This document shows, one piece after another, positions 53,545 through 64,000 of a stretch of 64,000 nucleotides of DNA. Positions within the stretch are counted from its first letter, which is position 1. Every line of letters starts with the position of its first letter. Location: NCBI GenBank assembly GCA_023630585.1, contig CM042565.1, forward strand, positions 9,132,013-9,196,012, written 5' to 3'. Made by a program: the position numbers and the translations under genes. A model generated the notes under the pieces. It was not told the DNA's origin. It worked only from the letters and a program-made list of their open reading frames with translations, and did not search any database. This stretch comes from Cranoglanis bouderius (lineage: Eukaryota > Chordata > Actinopteri > Siluriformes > Cranoglanididae).

Positions 53545-54716
53545 GTGCTACTGTTCAAATGAGGCATAAGAGAATGACGCAGACGTTGATGTTGACTCCA
53601 ACAAACAAACACAATGCCGATTAATCATTCTTGGCACTGACGTACATGTTCATGTGAGCATGTTGATGTGTGTGTGCATGTCTGTGGGTGATCATTCATG
53701 AGTAAATTTCTAACTTACCTGTAAGAATTTTTTTTTAACCAACACCAGCACCATTGTATCGTAGGAGGTAGGAATCAGCTGCTTCTCTGAATGTAGCAGA
53801 AATTCTTTAGCCTGGGGCTACTAACTTATGTTTCTGGGCTCATTTAATCTTTTCACAAGCTTCTACTGGCTTGTTCAGCCGAATCATTATATTTCTTGTT
53901 TCGCTCATAAATGGCCTGAACTCAGCATTCTGCTTGTTATGTGAGATCTGATTCATTTAAACATAATCTATCACTGGATTACATGATGCTTATGCAGGAA
54001 ATGTTCAGGGCCAGTGCGTCCGCCAACAGATCATCTGATGAATATCGAAAAACATACGTGGCCACAACTATCAGAATCTTGCTTAGCATCTTTTGTTTGA
54101 GAGCATGGTTCGTCATTAATCACAGCCCAGAACCGCCTACTCACTGACATTGCAAACAGTCAGCCACTGAGCTTTTCCTAAGCCCGTTGGCAAACAAGCA
54201 AGGATATCTTGTTTACTCACCACTAAGTGTTTCAAACAAAACTCTAACAACTTTTAACACTGGTATGCTGTGAACCTTTTTCATTATGTCATGGTGTTTG
54301 ATTGTGTCACAGGAAGTGCGGAGAGCCAACCAGATTGCATTATCAAAGATTCTGAATCTCGTGGCCAGAAAATCTACAAAGATAAGTGTACAAACACCTG
54401 AATGCAACGAGCTTTTCCAAGCAAGACACAGTCACTGGATTGAAACAGAGTTTGTTAGGTTCATTGTTTTAGTCTCAGCCTCAGATTCTCCATAAGTTTG
54501 GCTTGCAAAACTATAATCATCTATACTCTTTCCTAGTTGTTGCACATGGGTCCGTGGTGGGTTGGTTGCAATGTCAGATGCCACGCAATGCCACTTCCTA
54601 TAAAAGTAGGCAGTTCTTGGCTATGAATGAATAAATTCCAGACTCTCATTATCTCAGCATTATCTAGAAGCCTGGCTTGCAAAACTATTCATTGTGTGGC
54701 AGTATCAGTAAACATC
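53545..54716. other. Intergenic, nothing recognised
   Basis: Repeat-poor sequence without splice-bounded coding potential that I can recognise. Confidence 0.4.
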
Positions 54717-54857
54717 ATCCATCCATCCATCCATCCATCCATTTTCCATACAGCTTATCCTACGCAGGGTTGCGGGGGAGCCTGAAGCCTATCCCAGGGA
54801 ACTCAGGGCACAAGGTGGTGTACACCCTAGATGGGGTGCCAACCCATTGCAGGGAGT
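54717..54857 (-). mobile_element. Mermaid-like SINE, 3' part (minus)
   Basis: Starts with (CCAT)n, then CAGCTTATCCTACGCAGGGT, TATCCCAGGGAACTCAGGGC and GGGGTGCCAACCCATTGCAG, the complement of the tail of 40668-40985. The tRNA-like head is absent (5'-truncated). Confidence 0.8.
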
Positions 54858-55728
54858 AAACATCATGTTCCCGCGTATTTCATACCCAGCAGAAATGACT
54901 GCATCTTCAAGACTAGACACTAAAACACATTCCAGTACAGTTAGGAATGTAAAGTTTGAAGTCAAACTACGCTGACATTCATTAAAAGGTGTGTTGTGCC
55001 CTGTCGTGTATATATATGTCATATAGTGTTAAAAGCAAAATATATAATTAGTCTGTATGTTTTTATAGACAAATCACAGATGTACCTCTTCTCTCAGACA
55101 AAAATCTTGCCCCACCACTTTTGGAGTAGTGGTGCCACCCCTGATAAATGATATACTTACTGTATAATACCAATTCACACACCCAGACCATAGAATCATG
55201 TGATCTCATGATGCCTCAGGTATGAATTACACACAGTATTTAAATAGCTAGGATTTCCCACAGTTCACCTGATGAATAAATGAAACATCTGTCTAAGACT
55301 TGCTAAGACTCACTACTATCAAAACCTTTGCTGCAGAGGCTTTCAGTTGATGTACGGTGAATCATACATCTATTTCTAGGTCGAAATGTGAAGTATAATA
55401 AACATCAACACTGTGTGTTTTAACATTTTTTTGCATTTTGACTCATGTGTACGCTCCAAGCTAACAGAGAACATTCTTAGTAACAGATTTAATGTTATTA
55501 GTGACATATTTGTGCCTTTATTGTATTTTGAAGTAACCTGTGCTAATCAGAGAGAGCCTAATTATAATCCCATCACAGCTGAACCAGACACGCAAAAAGT
55601 GCAAAAAGGCAGCAAATCCTGTACAATAAAGGCTAGAGGCATCTTTCTTTTCATACATCAACTCTTTTACATGCAGCTTAAACCCAATTTAAAAGGTCAC
55701 GTTCCGTGAAATAAAGAGTAGTTGCCAG
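54858..55728. other. Intergenic, nothing recognised
   Basis: AT-rich; the 98-codon frame at 55413-55709 shows no recognisable motif. Confidence 0.4.
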
Positions 55729-55895
55729 TTTTGTGACCTTGGGGCATTTAATTCCAACAAATTCTCAGCAGTATGGGAATTCAAAAAAGGTAATTTCCTT
55801 TTTAGGAAATTTTAGGAAGATGATATGAAATTACCTTTTTTGAATTCCCATACTGCTGAGAATTTGTTGGAATTAAATGTCCCAAGGTCACAAAA
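55729..55895. repeat. 68-bp inverted repeat (67/68), 31-base loop
   Basis: Arms 55729-55796 (TTTTGTGACCTTGGGGCATT ... AAAAAAGGTAATTT) and 55828-55895 are reverse complements with a single mismatch at the GGGG/TCCC position. The loop itself has AGGAAATTTTAGGAAG. Confidence 0.97.
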
Positions 55896-56044
55896 ATAAA
55901 TGAATGAATTAATTAATTAATTCATTCATTCATTAGTAGTCAGGGCTTTGGTGAATCCTGAGGTGGGAATAAACTTGGATAGGATGTCAATACATTGCGG
56001 GCAGCATGCGTGCACACATTTATTCACACTAGTATAGTACTGTA

Positions 56045-57114
56045 CAGGTGCATCTCAAAAAGTTAGAATATTGTGGAAAAGTTCGTTTTTTCCCGTACTT
56101 TAATTTTAAAAAGTGGAACTTTCATATATTCTAGATTCATTACACATAAACTGAAATATTTCAAGCCTTTTATTGTTTTAATCTGGATGAGTACGGCTTA
56201 CAGCTCACGGAAATGAGATACTGGAAAAATTCAGTTTCTCAAAAATATTAGAATTAAAGAATTTATAATACAGCAATGTCGACCTGAGAAGAGCTCTAAC
56301 CAGCTAATTAATTCAAAACACCTTTTTACTCAAAACACCGTTGCTCAGTGGTCCAAAGTCCTCTTTTTTTCAGATGAAAGTAAATTTTGTATTTCATTTG
56401 GAAATCAAGGTCCCAGAGTCTGGAGGAAGAGTGGAGAGGCACAGAATCCAAGTTGCTTGAAGTCCAGTGTGAAGTTTCCACAGACAGTGATGATTTGGGG
56501 TGCCATGTCATCTGCTGGTGTTGGTCCACTGTGTTTTCTCAAGTTGAGAGTCAATGTAGCGTCTACCAGGAGATTTTAGAGCACTTCATGCTTCCATCTG
56601 CTGACAAGCTTCATGGAGATGCTGATTTCCTTTTCCAGCAGGACGTGGCACCTGCCAAAACTACTACTAACTGGTTTGCTGAACATGGTATTACTGTGCT
56701 TGATTGGCCAGCCAACTCGCCTGACCTGAATGCCATAGAGAATCTATTGGGTATGGTCAAGAGGAAGATGAGAGACACCAGACCCAACAATACAGACGAG
56801 CTGAAGGCCGCTATCAAAGCAATCTGGGCTTCCATAACACCTCAGCAGTGCCACAGGCTGATTGCCTCCATGCCACGCTGCACTGATGCAGTAATTCGTG
56901 CAAAAGGAGCCCCGACCAAGTATTGAGTGCATAAATAAACATACTTATCAGAAGGTCAAAATTTCTGTATTATAAATTATTATTTAAAAAAAGGCTTGAA
57001 ATATTTCACTTTATGTGTAATGAATCTGGAATATAAGAATGTTCCACTTTTTGAATTAAATTATGGGGAAAAATGAACTTTTCCACGATATTCAAATTTT
57101 TTGAGATGCACCTG
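56045..57114 (+). mobile_element. Tc1-like transposon lacking N-terminal half (plus)
   Basis: TA-flanked. Ends CAGGTGCATCTCAAAAAGTT and (right complement) CAGGTGCATCTCAAAAAATT are inverted. The DNA-binding half is deleted. From about 56346 QWSKVLFFSDESKFCISFGN gives the first Asp; after a frame change, FLFQQDVAPAKTTTNWF gives the second Asp and SPDLNAIENLLGMVKRK the Glu, ending GAPTKY (stop near 56926). Three residues seem missing after DVAPA, leaving 31 instead of 34 between Asp and Glu. Sister of 44112-45434. Confidence 0.88.
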
Positions 57115-58587
57115 TAGTAGTATCGCAATACTAAAGCTTCAAAATACTGCCGATGCCACTGTATTTTTGTAAATGGTTATATTGTCAATATGGTAGTACC
57201 GTAAGTAATGTTGTACAGTATGTGCAGCAGTTAATACTATTTTCGCTAAAACGACACGTCTCACTAGTTTTGCAGAATACACAAAGCTTAGTGACACTTT
57301 AAACTTAAACATTTAACCTAAATTCTTTACCTTAATCTTTAAAGATTTCCTGTTTGCTAGTAACCGCTGTGTGTAAATACTAAAACTAGCCGAAGCGAGC
57401 TAACGTTATGCTAACCGCTGTGTGAATACTAAAATTTGGCGTGTTTGCTAGTAAGCAAGCTAACGTTCCCAATTTTATGATTTAAAAACAAAAAAATTGT
57501 TTCCAAATTCAGTTATTTATTCTTAATGTTGTGTTCATTCTTCGTACTCTGAGGACAATTTCCATTTGCATGATTTCACTGCGCTACAATAGATGTGGCA
57601 CATTGAATGAGTTGCTTGCCAATTGTACGATTGGCCTTGAGTTTTTTCAATAGCCAGTTATTCATTCTCATTAATAAAGTATTCAGAGGAAAAATCAGGG
57701 CCTTAACCTTAATCATTCCAGTATAATTTTGTTTGGTTTCTGTAGAAAACTGAAGAATTTGATTTTATTGTCCATTATTTATTTAATGTTCAGCCACACT
57801 GAATGTTCTAATGGCTTTTGTTCACTCATACCCTGAAAGCCAGAAGAAGAAGAAAAATCTTTCTCTGATGGCAATAATCATTATATTACACAAGTAAATG
57901 TTCATTAGAGGGAAGTCGCGACCATGCGGGAATTGCAGCGTTAAGACATTTGCTGTGTGAGACTGAGAGCAGCAGGGTGGAACTATGATTGAGAAGAAAG
58001 AGAAGATGGGAGGCTGAAAGGCAAAATCCGGCACAACATTTATAACAACACCTCTGAGCACTTCCTGGCCTTAGAGCACTCCGGCGCCATTTAAAACTGA
58101 TGCCTCGAGATCAGAATGTAAACAGAGCCGCAGTAATCAAGCTCATGACAGTTTCCTCTATAGCTTCCTGTCTGGAAGCCCAGAAATATCATTCTGTCCT
58201 CACCAGCATATCAGTGCGTGCTGAGTTGTCTCTTTTGGCAGCATGGTAAACAGGCTTCTAGCTGCTGAAATGTAGGCAGTGTAGTGTTTACATAATGCTA
58301 TCTTCTCCTTAAAACTGTAGATCGTTTGAGAAAAAAAGCTTTGGAAGATGGAGCTTATTGCTTTAATGCATTTCATCTTTAATTTTCTTCAAGAGAATGC
58401 TGTTTCATCGTCATGGAAATATCGCCCGTAATTTACCCGTGACTTGTTGCTCATATGACATGCCACATGGCAAACAATGCAACATATACAGTAGTTTCTA
58501 TCTGCAGCATGACTTTATAGGCTATGCTTTGCAAGCTGTCCATGTTGACCATCTTAACATAATACGCTTTGTTTAATTTTCCATCAG
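57115..58587. other. Intergenic; 57880-58330 repeat-poor
   Basis: No gene recognised. TAACGTTATGCTAACCGCTGT near 57400 recurs in part within 100 bases. The block 57880-58330 has balanced composition with no repeats and may be regulatory. Confidence 0.3.
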
Positions 58588-58716
58588 AAATCCTGTTTGC
58601 AGAGGGAGACATCCTCCTCTGGGTCCCTCAGGGAGGAGCTCACGAAGCCTGGGAACGATTACACAGTTCCTAAGAAGTACAACAAGCTCGGGAATATTGC
58701 TTTCTTTTTGCCCTGA
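58588..58716 (+). CDS. Orphan candidate terminal exon (42 codons), unknown
   Basis: After a good acceptor (TTTAATTTTCCATCAG) a frame stays open for 42 codons to TGA: KSCLQRETSSSGSLREELTK, then PGNDYTVPKKYNKLGNIAFF and LP. An AATAAA follows at 58888-58893. No upstream exon or family match is recognised, so this may be chance or a non-coding transcript. Confidence 0.18.
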   Translation, partial: KSCLQRETSSSGSLREELTKPGNDYTVPKKYNKLGNIAFFLP

Positions 58717-59920
58717 AGATCATTTGTGTGCATTTGTGTACTTGAGTACATCATTTGTGTGGATTTGTGTGCATATATAGCAGGGGTGTCAGTCCTGGAC
58801 AGCCACAGCCTTAAAGAAATTTGTTTTCACTTTCTAAAAGCCTTAAAAGAGCTTTATAGTCAGCAAGTCACTTGGAAATGAGTGTTAAATAAAGAAGAAT
58901 GCTGATGGGACAAATCTTTTGAGATTTTTTTTTTTTTTTTTTTTGCGAAGCTCCTGTTTTTGCATATGAAATTGTGTGAAGGTTTAAAATCTGAGAACAC
59001 GCCCATATTTAAGATTTTCCATATAACACTTGCCACCGAAATAGAATAATAATTCATCAATAAAATGTAATAAAAATGTCCGTATTAGATGTGTAACTCA
59101 AACATAACTATCTGTATCTGTTTAGTGCTTCAAATATTAATATCTGTATCTGTATTCAGATTTAAACCGGAAGTAGGCGTGGCCTAAAGACGCCTAAACA
59201 TTGGAGTATGCTGCTAAGAGTTATTACTCAAAAATATGCAAAAAGAACAGTCTTCTTTTCCCCCCCAGTAAAAATAGTAAATAAGCCAATCAACATGTGA
59301 TTCTAAAAATGACAGAACGTTCTAGATAGGCAATGGGTCAGAAGTTGTTCTGCTAGTCTGAAATTGTTCGCTTGGCCCCACATTCATTTATTCGTTTAAA
59401 GCTGTGTGTTTAAAGCTAGTTGTATGTGCATTCCTTGAGTGCTTGTAAGTTTCGCTCCGACAAGCAGTGAGATGAAAGTGCTGCTGGCGACCAACAGAAC
59501 TTGTTATGAAACGAATGTACGCCATTATAGTGCAGTTAGCGATGTGCGCTCTGCTTCCTGTTTGACAGAGAGGAGAGGTGTGCAGAGTGCTGTTTATTTC
59601 ACATTTCCCCTCTGCAGCATACACACAGTCCCTGCCAGAACTCTGATAAATGAAGAAAGGCTTGGGTCTTCTGGCTTACCATATGTGAGTCTACAGCCTT
59701 AACCCTCGCAATTTGACCTTGGTGTGCTACATTTATGTTTATTTTAAAAAATGGTTATCCAGATTTGGTGTGTGATGGAGAGACATGGTTAAGGCTCAGG
59801 GTGGAGACAGTATGGTCCGATAAAATAATAGCATTATTAGAAAACAAGTTGGAGAATTGAATGATGAATGAGGTCTCAGTCAGAATCCATGTTAAAAGTC
59901 AAACAGTCCAGAGAGTGACA
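58717..59920. other. Intergenic, nothing recognised
   Basis: T run at 58924-58943. No gene or mobile element recognised. Confidence 0.4.
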
Positions 59921-59931
59921 ATTCCCAGAGT

Positions 59932-59933
<2 letters not shown>

Positions 59934-60020
<87 letters not shown>
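59934..60020. repeat. (CT)n microsatellite
   Basis: About 42 CT dinucleotides with one CGCT break. Confidence 0.96.
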
Positions 60021-61568
60021 GTTTCTGAATTCACATCTATCCCTTGAGCTTTCTAGAAACCTCTGTTTTCTTCCTCTTCCCCATTTATTCCCCATTCATT
60101 CCCAAGTCCTAAATTTAGAAAAAGATCAAATGCTTCTCAAAGGGCACATGACAAGGGAAACCACAGCCCCCTTGCAAAAACAAATGCCTTTATTTATAAT
60201 TTAAGCTTTAATAAACTCCGAATAACTGTCACCATTAGACAAACAGATGCAGCACAGCATTTCAGAGAATGCACAGATGATGCAAATTTTCCAGTACGCA
60301 TTTGTTCAGTGATGGTCGATTTTCCAACCGTAGATGACAGAATCATTGCTTTAAAGCACAGATCTGATTAGGAAGTATTCGAATGCTATATAAACATGTA
60401 GGAGATGCTTTCATCCTATACCGTTTGCTCACTCAGACCCTGATTCAGTCCCTTTTTCCCCTTTTTTGTATAGACTGAGTTTAATGGGGTAGAAACATGG
60501 TACACAGGACCTCCTGATGCGTTTCATTTAGTAGGAGGTTAGCACTGCTGTATTGGAAATGTTCAGTCATTGTTTGAAAAAGCATAGCTGTAGCATGCAG
60601 ACAGAGTGAGGGAGCTTTGGGGAGCTCTCCAACATTGCAGTAAAGGGATTAGTTTCAGTGGTGAAGAGGGAGATCTAGTCTCTCAAGAGGTTAGCCAGTC
60701 TCGCTTGAAAAGAAGTTCAAGTCTCCTGGAGGAATTTCTTTGAGAGTCAGAAACTTATATGTTTTTTTATTTGTTACATTTACAGCGGACATACTGCCAT
60801 ATTGAAAAAAAAGAACGGTATATTTTGAACATGCTCCTCTATACTTTAGTGTTGATTCATACCGTGCTTTATTTGCTGTTGAACAGTTTGTTTCCTGAGA
60901 ATACGTATTGTTAAGGTCTCACCAGCACTGTTGTTGTGGCAAACCAAAACCAATTTATGGACTCAATTGTGTGGAGCATCTGAACATCTGCTGTCAGATC
61001 AGTCTGGTCTCCCAAAAGAAAATACAAAAGTGTGTCTTTGCCAGAAAAGGCATTTTCACTGACTGACTGACCGACTGATCATCCTGTTGTTAAAATGTGC
61101 ACGTATGAAAGTCCCTCAGGATATTCTTAGTCTAGGTGGTGGTTCACACCAAAAATGTGGACCAGCACTCCAGCAATAAACTAGGACAGGAAAAAGCAGT
61201 GAACAAATTTCTCGTTATTTTGAGTTACCGAGTAATAATTCGTGACCTTATGGTTCTGTCTGGGTGAAAGCCAGCCATTTTGAGATATGGGATTTCAAAT
61301 CTTTTTGATATTCCAGCTAGCAAAACTCTAAAGTACTGAAAGTAACAATTACAGCTCAGTAAGACGTACACATTTAGGTTAGTTCAAATTTACATAATTG
61401 ATATTTTGAGACAGTAAAAGCACTAGCTGAATACAGATAGAGCCTTATTATTCTGTAAGATCAAATACTTTCCGTTTACTGGTTTTATACGGTCTTATCT
61501 TGCTGTTTATCTCTTAATCTCCTAATAAATGGTAATAAAATTAGCAGAGAAAGACATTTGAGCATTAA
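60021..61568. other. Intergenic, nothing recognised
   Basis: AT-rich, without open frames of note, TIR pairs or tandem repeats. Confidence 0.45.
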
Positions 61569-61797
61569 AACCATCCATCCATCCATTTTCCATACTGCTT
61601 ATCCTACACAGGTTCGCAGGGAACCTAGAGCCTATCCCATGAAACTTGGGGCACAAGGTGGGGGACACCCTGGATGGGGTGCCAGTCCATCGCGGGGCAC
61701 AAGGTGGGGGACACCCTGGATGGGGTGCCAGTCCATCGCAGGGCACAATCGCACACTGTGGACAATTTGGAAATGCCAATCAGCCTACAGCACGTTT
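61569..61797 (-). mobile_element. Mermaid-like SINE with internal duplication (minus)
   Basis: (CCAT)n, then ACTGCTTATCCTACACAGGT and the GGGGTGCCAGTCCATCGC block, complement of the SINE tail. A 46-base segment is exactly duplicated in tandem (61648-61693 and 61694-61739). Followed by a T/C-rich tract (61796-61836). Confidence 0.8.
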
Positions 61798-61839
61798 TTT
61801 TTTTTCTTTTTCTTTTTTTTTTCTTTTTTTCTTTTTCAT

Positions 61840-62820
61840 ATCTTACACTGAAATACGTTGAAAAATTCAAGACAGTAGAATAAAGTATCCCCCTGTGATG
61901 AGGTTTATGTAATTAACTCCTTTTCAACCAAAATACCAGATAGAGTCTTATAATACTGAGGTCGAATTGTAATTATTTGGAGTCATACTTTCAACAAACT
62001 TTCACATTACTTACTGTCTTGTTATTGTTTTGAGAAACTTTTACAAGAAATGTTCATATTATTTTGATATAGTAAGTCATAATTTTGAGGCACTTTCAGA
62101 TTATTTTAAGATATCAAGTCATAATTTAAAGAAATGCTATCATTATTTTTGAGATATTATGCCACAACTTTCAATTCATTCTCATTTTTTAAAGCTACTA
62201 AGTCTTTTTTGAGTTAGTATTATGACTTAGTAAATGGTTGTATTTTTTTGTAAGTGACTGTTGGACTGTTAGACCAACAGGATCATTTAGAAGCCAGAGT
62301 CTGTGCAGTGGAGACAAATACCCAGCATAAGATTAGTTGGAATATGGGTAAAGCATCTCAGATGCTTCTTTAGGAAACCTAGGTCGTGACAAACACTATG
62401 CTGCTGTGTTTATAGACCCAAATAAAATCAGACAGTTTACTGGCATGGTAATTTAGTCCAATACTAGGCTTAATCTCTGTCAGAAAAGCCAGCACAGAGA
62501 TATCAGGGCTAATATGCTTCCTCCAGTGCTATAGGCCTCTGCTTTGCACTGGCACTGTCCTCATGAGTGTAGTCGGTTTTCCCAAGTCATTAATGAGCTG
62601 TTGCTTTCTGCAGTTACTATGCCGACAGAGAGGGATGGGAGAGGCCGAAAGATTCTCCGAGTGAGAGAAGCCATCTGGCCCTTATTACGAAGCACTGAGC
62701 TGAGGAGATGCAAAGGTTTGTTGCAAATATCAGCCGAGTCAAATTGATTCTACAAGGGTTCATTAAGAAAGTGAAAATTATAAATATCAGATAGAATTTA
62801 ACTCTATCAGTTTTGGTTTT
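61840..62820. other. Intergenic, nothing firm
   Basis: AT-rich. An open segment after TTTCTGCAG at 62614 to a GTTTGT at 62716 could be read as an exon, but no family likeness is seen. Confidence 0.35.
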
Positions 62821-62899
62821 ACTGCATTTTGTATAGATATACCCCCAACTAAGGATTTTCTTACTTAACCGAAGGCCTGAATTTTGTCCAAGAGTCAAC

Positions 62900-63740
62900 T
62901 GATCGACAAAATGCGCCTCTTAAAATACATCATCTGAATTTCTCCAAGTTTCACTGGAACTATATTTGGAATCGTTATAGAATTTAAGAGACCGAAATCG
63001 AATTTCTGACAATAAACACCACCTGCAAAAAAAGTGAACTGCATACAAGGAGATGCTGCTTTGGGACAATGTCCATTGTTAAAAGCGCTATACAAATAAA
63101 CTGAACTTGAACTTGAACTTGAACTTGCCCTCAATACCCAGTGTAAATTATTATAGTGGATCATTGATGCTTTGGGATAATTTGTCGCTAGTGTTCTAGG
63201 ACTCTTTTGGAAACTGATGGCATCATTAATTTCATTACATACCATAATGGTTTAGTCCAAAACCTGGTTGCCTCTGCCAGAGGGTTAAGATTTGGCCATA
63301 GATGGATTTTCAAAAAATAAGCAGCACAAATCTGAAACAAAGAAATGGTTGAGGGGACACACGGTCAAAGTTTTGCGATGACCATCTTAGTCTCATTTGG
63401 TCTGAATTGTAGAGGAAGTCCATTGTAGTCTGTATGTGCAAAAATATAAATATAAATATAAATATAATGAATGTTCTAGTTTAAACAATGGTCCAAGATC
63501 TACAAGTGTCTACAAGTGTCTTCATCCTTACAGTAAGAGGCACTTTTACTGTGACCAGTGATGTGTCACCAAAAAGTGATGAAAAAATTTGCATTATTAA
63601 AAATATGTTTGAAAAAAAACAAACATATATACAGTATATAGTGTTAAAATAAAACATAAAATATACAGTGTCCTCATATGGCCCAAAATGGCTACTCATA
63701 GGTTCATTTTTACTCATTTTCCAGATGGGTGCCAATAATT
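62900..63740 (+). mobile_element. Very old Tc1-like remnant with an inserted repeat tail
   Basis: Plus-strand phrases match the 15900-17926 element in order: CACTGGAACTATATTTGGAA, then GACAATAAACACCA (the ELFGNKH region), ACCTGGTTGCCTCTGCCAGA and GGGTGCCAATAATTCT at the end. Between them AAAAGCGCTATACAAATAAA and (GAACTT)n at 63101-63126 are a LINE/SINE-type tail. Confidence 0.55.
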
Positions 63741-63765
63741 CTAAAGATGACTATATACACTTGAC

Positions 63766-63810
63766 TTTTGGGGATAATGTTTACAAAGTTTGTAAACATT
63801 ATCCCCAAAA
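63766..63810. repeat. Perfect 22-bp inverted repeat, 1-base centre
   Basis: TTTTGGGGATAATGTTTACA plus AA is followed, after a single G, by its exact reverse complement. Forms a 45-base near-perfect palindrome. Confidence 0.96.
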
Positions 63811-64000
63811 TACAATGATTTGTTAATCACTAGCTACATGGTCCAAACCTCCATCCAGAAATATTTCCCCTGTCTTGAAGACTCTGCCATGATGGAAAAT
63901 GTATCAAATATTACAAAGCACTGACACCAAGACTCCGTCTATAAACATTACATAAACATCTCCTTATGAACAACACATTTAATATTTACTAATATTAATA

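Overview
This is a piece of a teleost fish nuclear genome. Reasons: a vertebrate-type multi-exon gene with GT-AG introns, very many dinucleotide microsatellites, many decayed Tc1/mariner transposons, and tRNA-derived and 5S-rRNA-derived SINEs. The commonest SINE resembles the Mermaid type I recall from catfish, so a catfish (Siluriformes) is my best guess; that is inference from memory, not a search.

Region 1 (1 to about 33360, plus strand): the 3' part of one large gene. I could join sixteen exons (707 to 31581). All junctions keep reading frame and use GT-AG, and together they encode about 908 residues ending in a natural stop. From memory of the family I identify it as zzef1 (zinc finger ZZ-type and EF-hand domain containing 1). 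The window holds about the last third of the protein, downstream of the EF-hand, DOC and ZZ domains, followed by a 3' UTR of about 1.8 kb. The introns are filled with a minisatellite, SINEs, at least five Tc1-like elements, several MITEs, a 1.1-kb foldback and microsatellites.

Region 2 (about 33360 to 64000): no gene I can recognise. It holds a hAT-like element containing another DNA element whose end has expanded into a 43-bp minisatellite (33532-35210), a transposon cluster (37255-40556) with the least damaged Tc1-like transposase of the window, more SINEs including one with a 5S-rRNA-like head, foldbacks and near-perfect hairpins (51533-51945, 53406-53540, 55729-55895, 63766-63810), and many (CT)n tracts. 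Between them lie repeat-poor, AT-rich segments that could be regulatory, and one orphan open segment with an acceptor, stop and AATAAA (58588-58716).

No operon, CRISPR array, rRNA gene or functional tRNA gene is present. I found no convincing undescribed system. The most notable items are the UG repeat touching a zzef1 splice acceptor, the TIR-derived minisatellite, the hairpins and the DD35E-type Tc1 copy.
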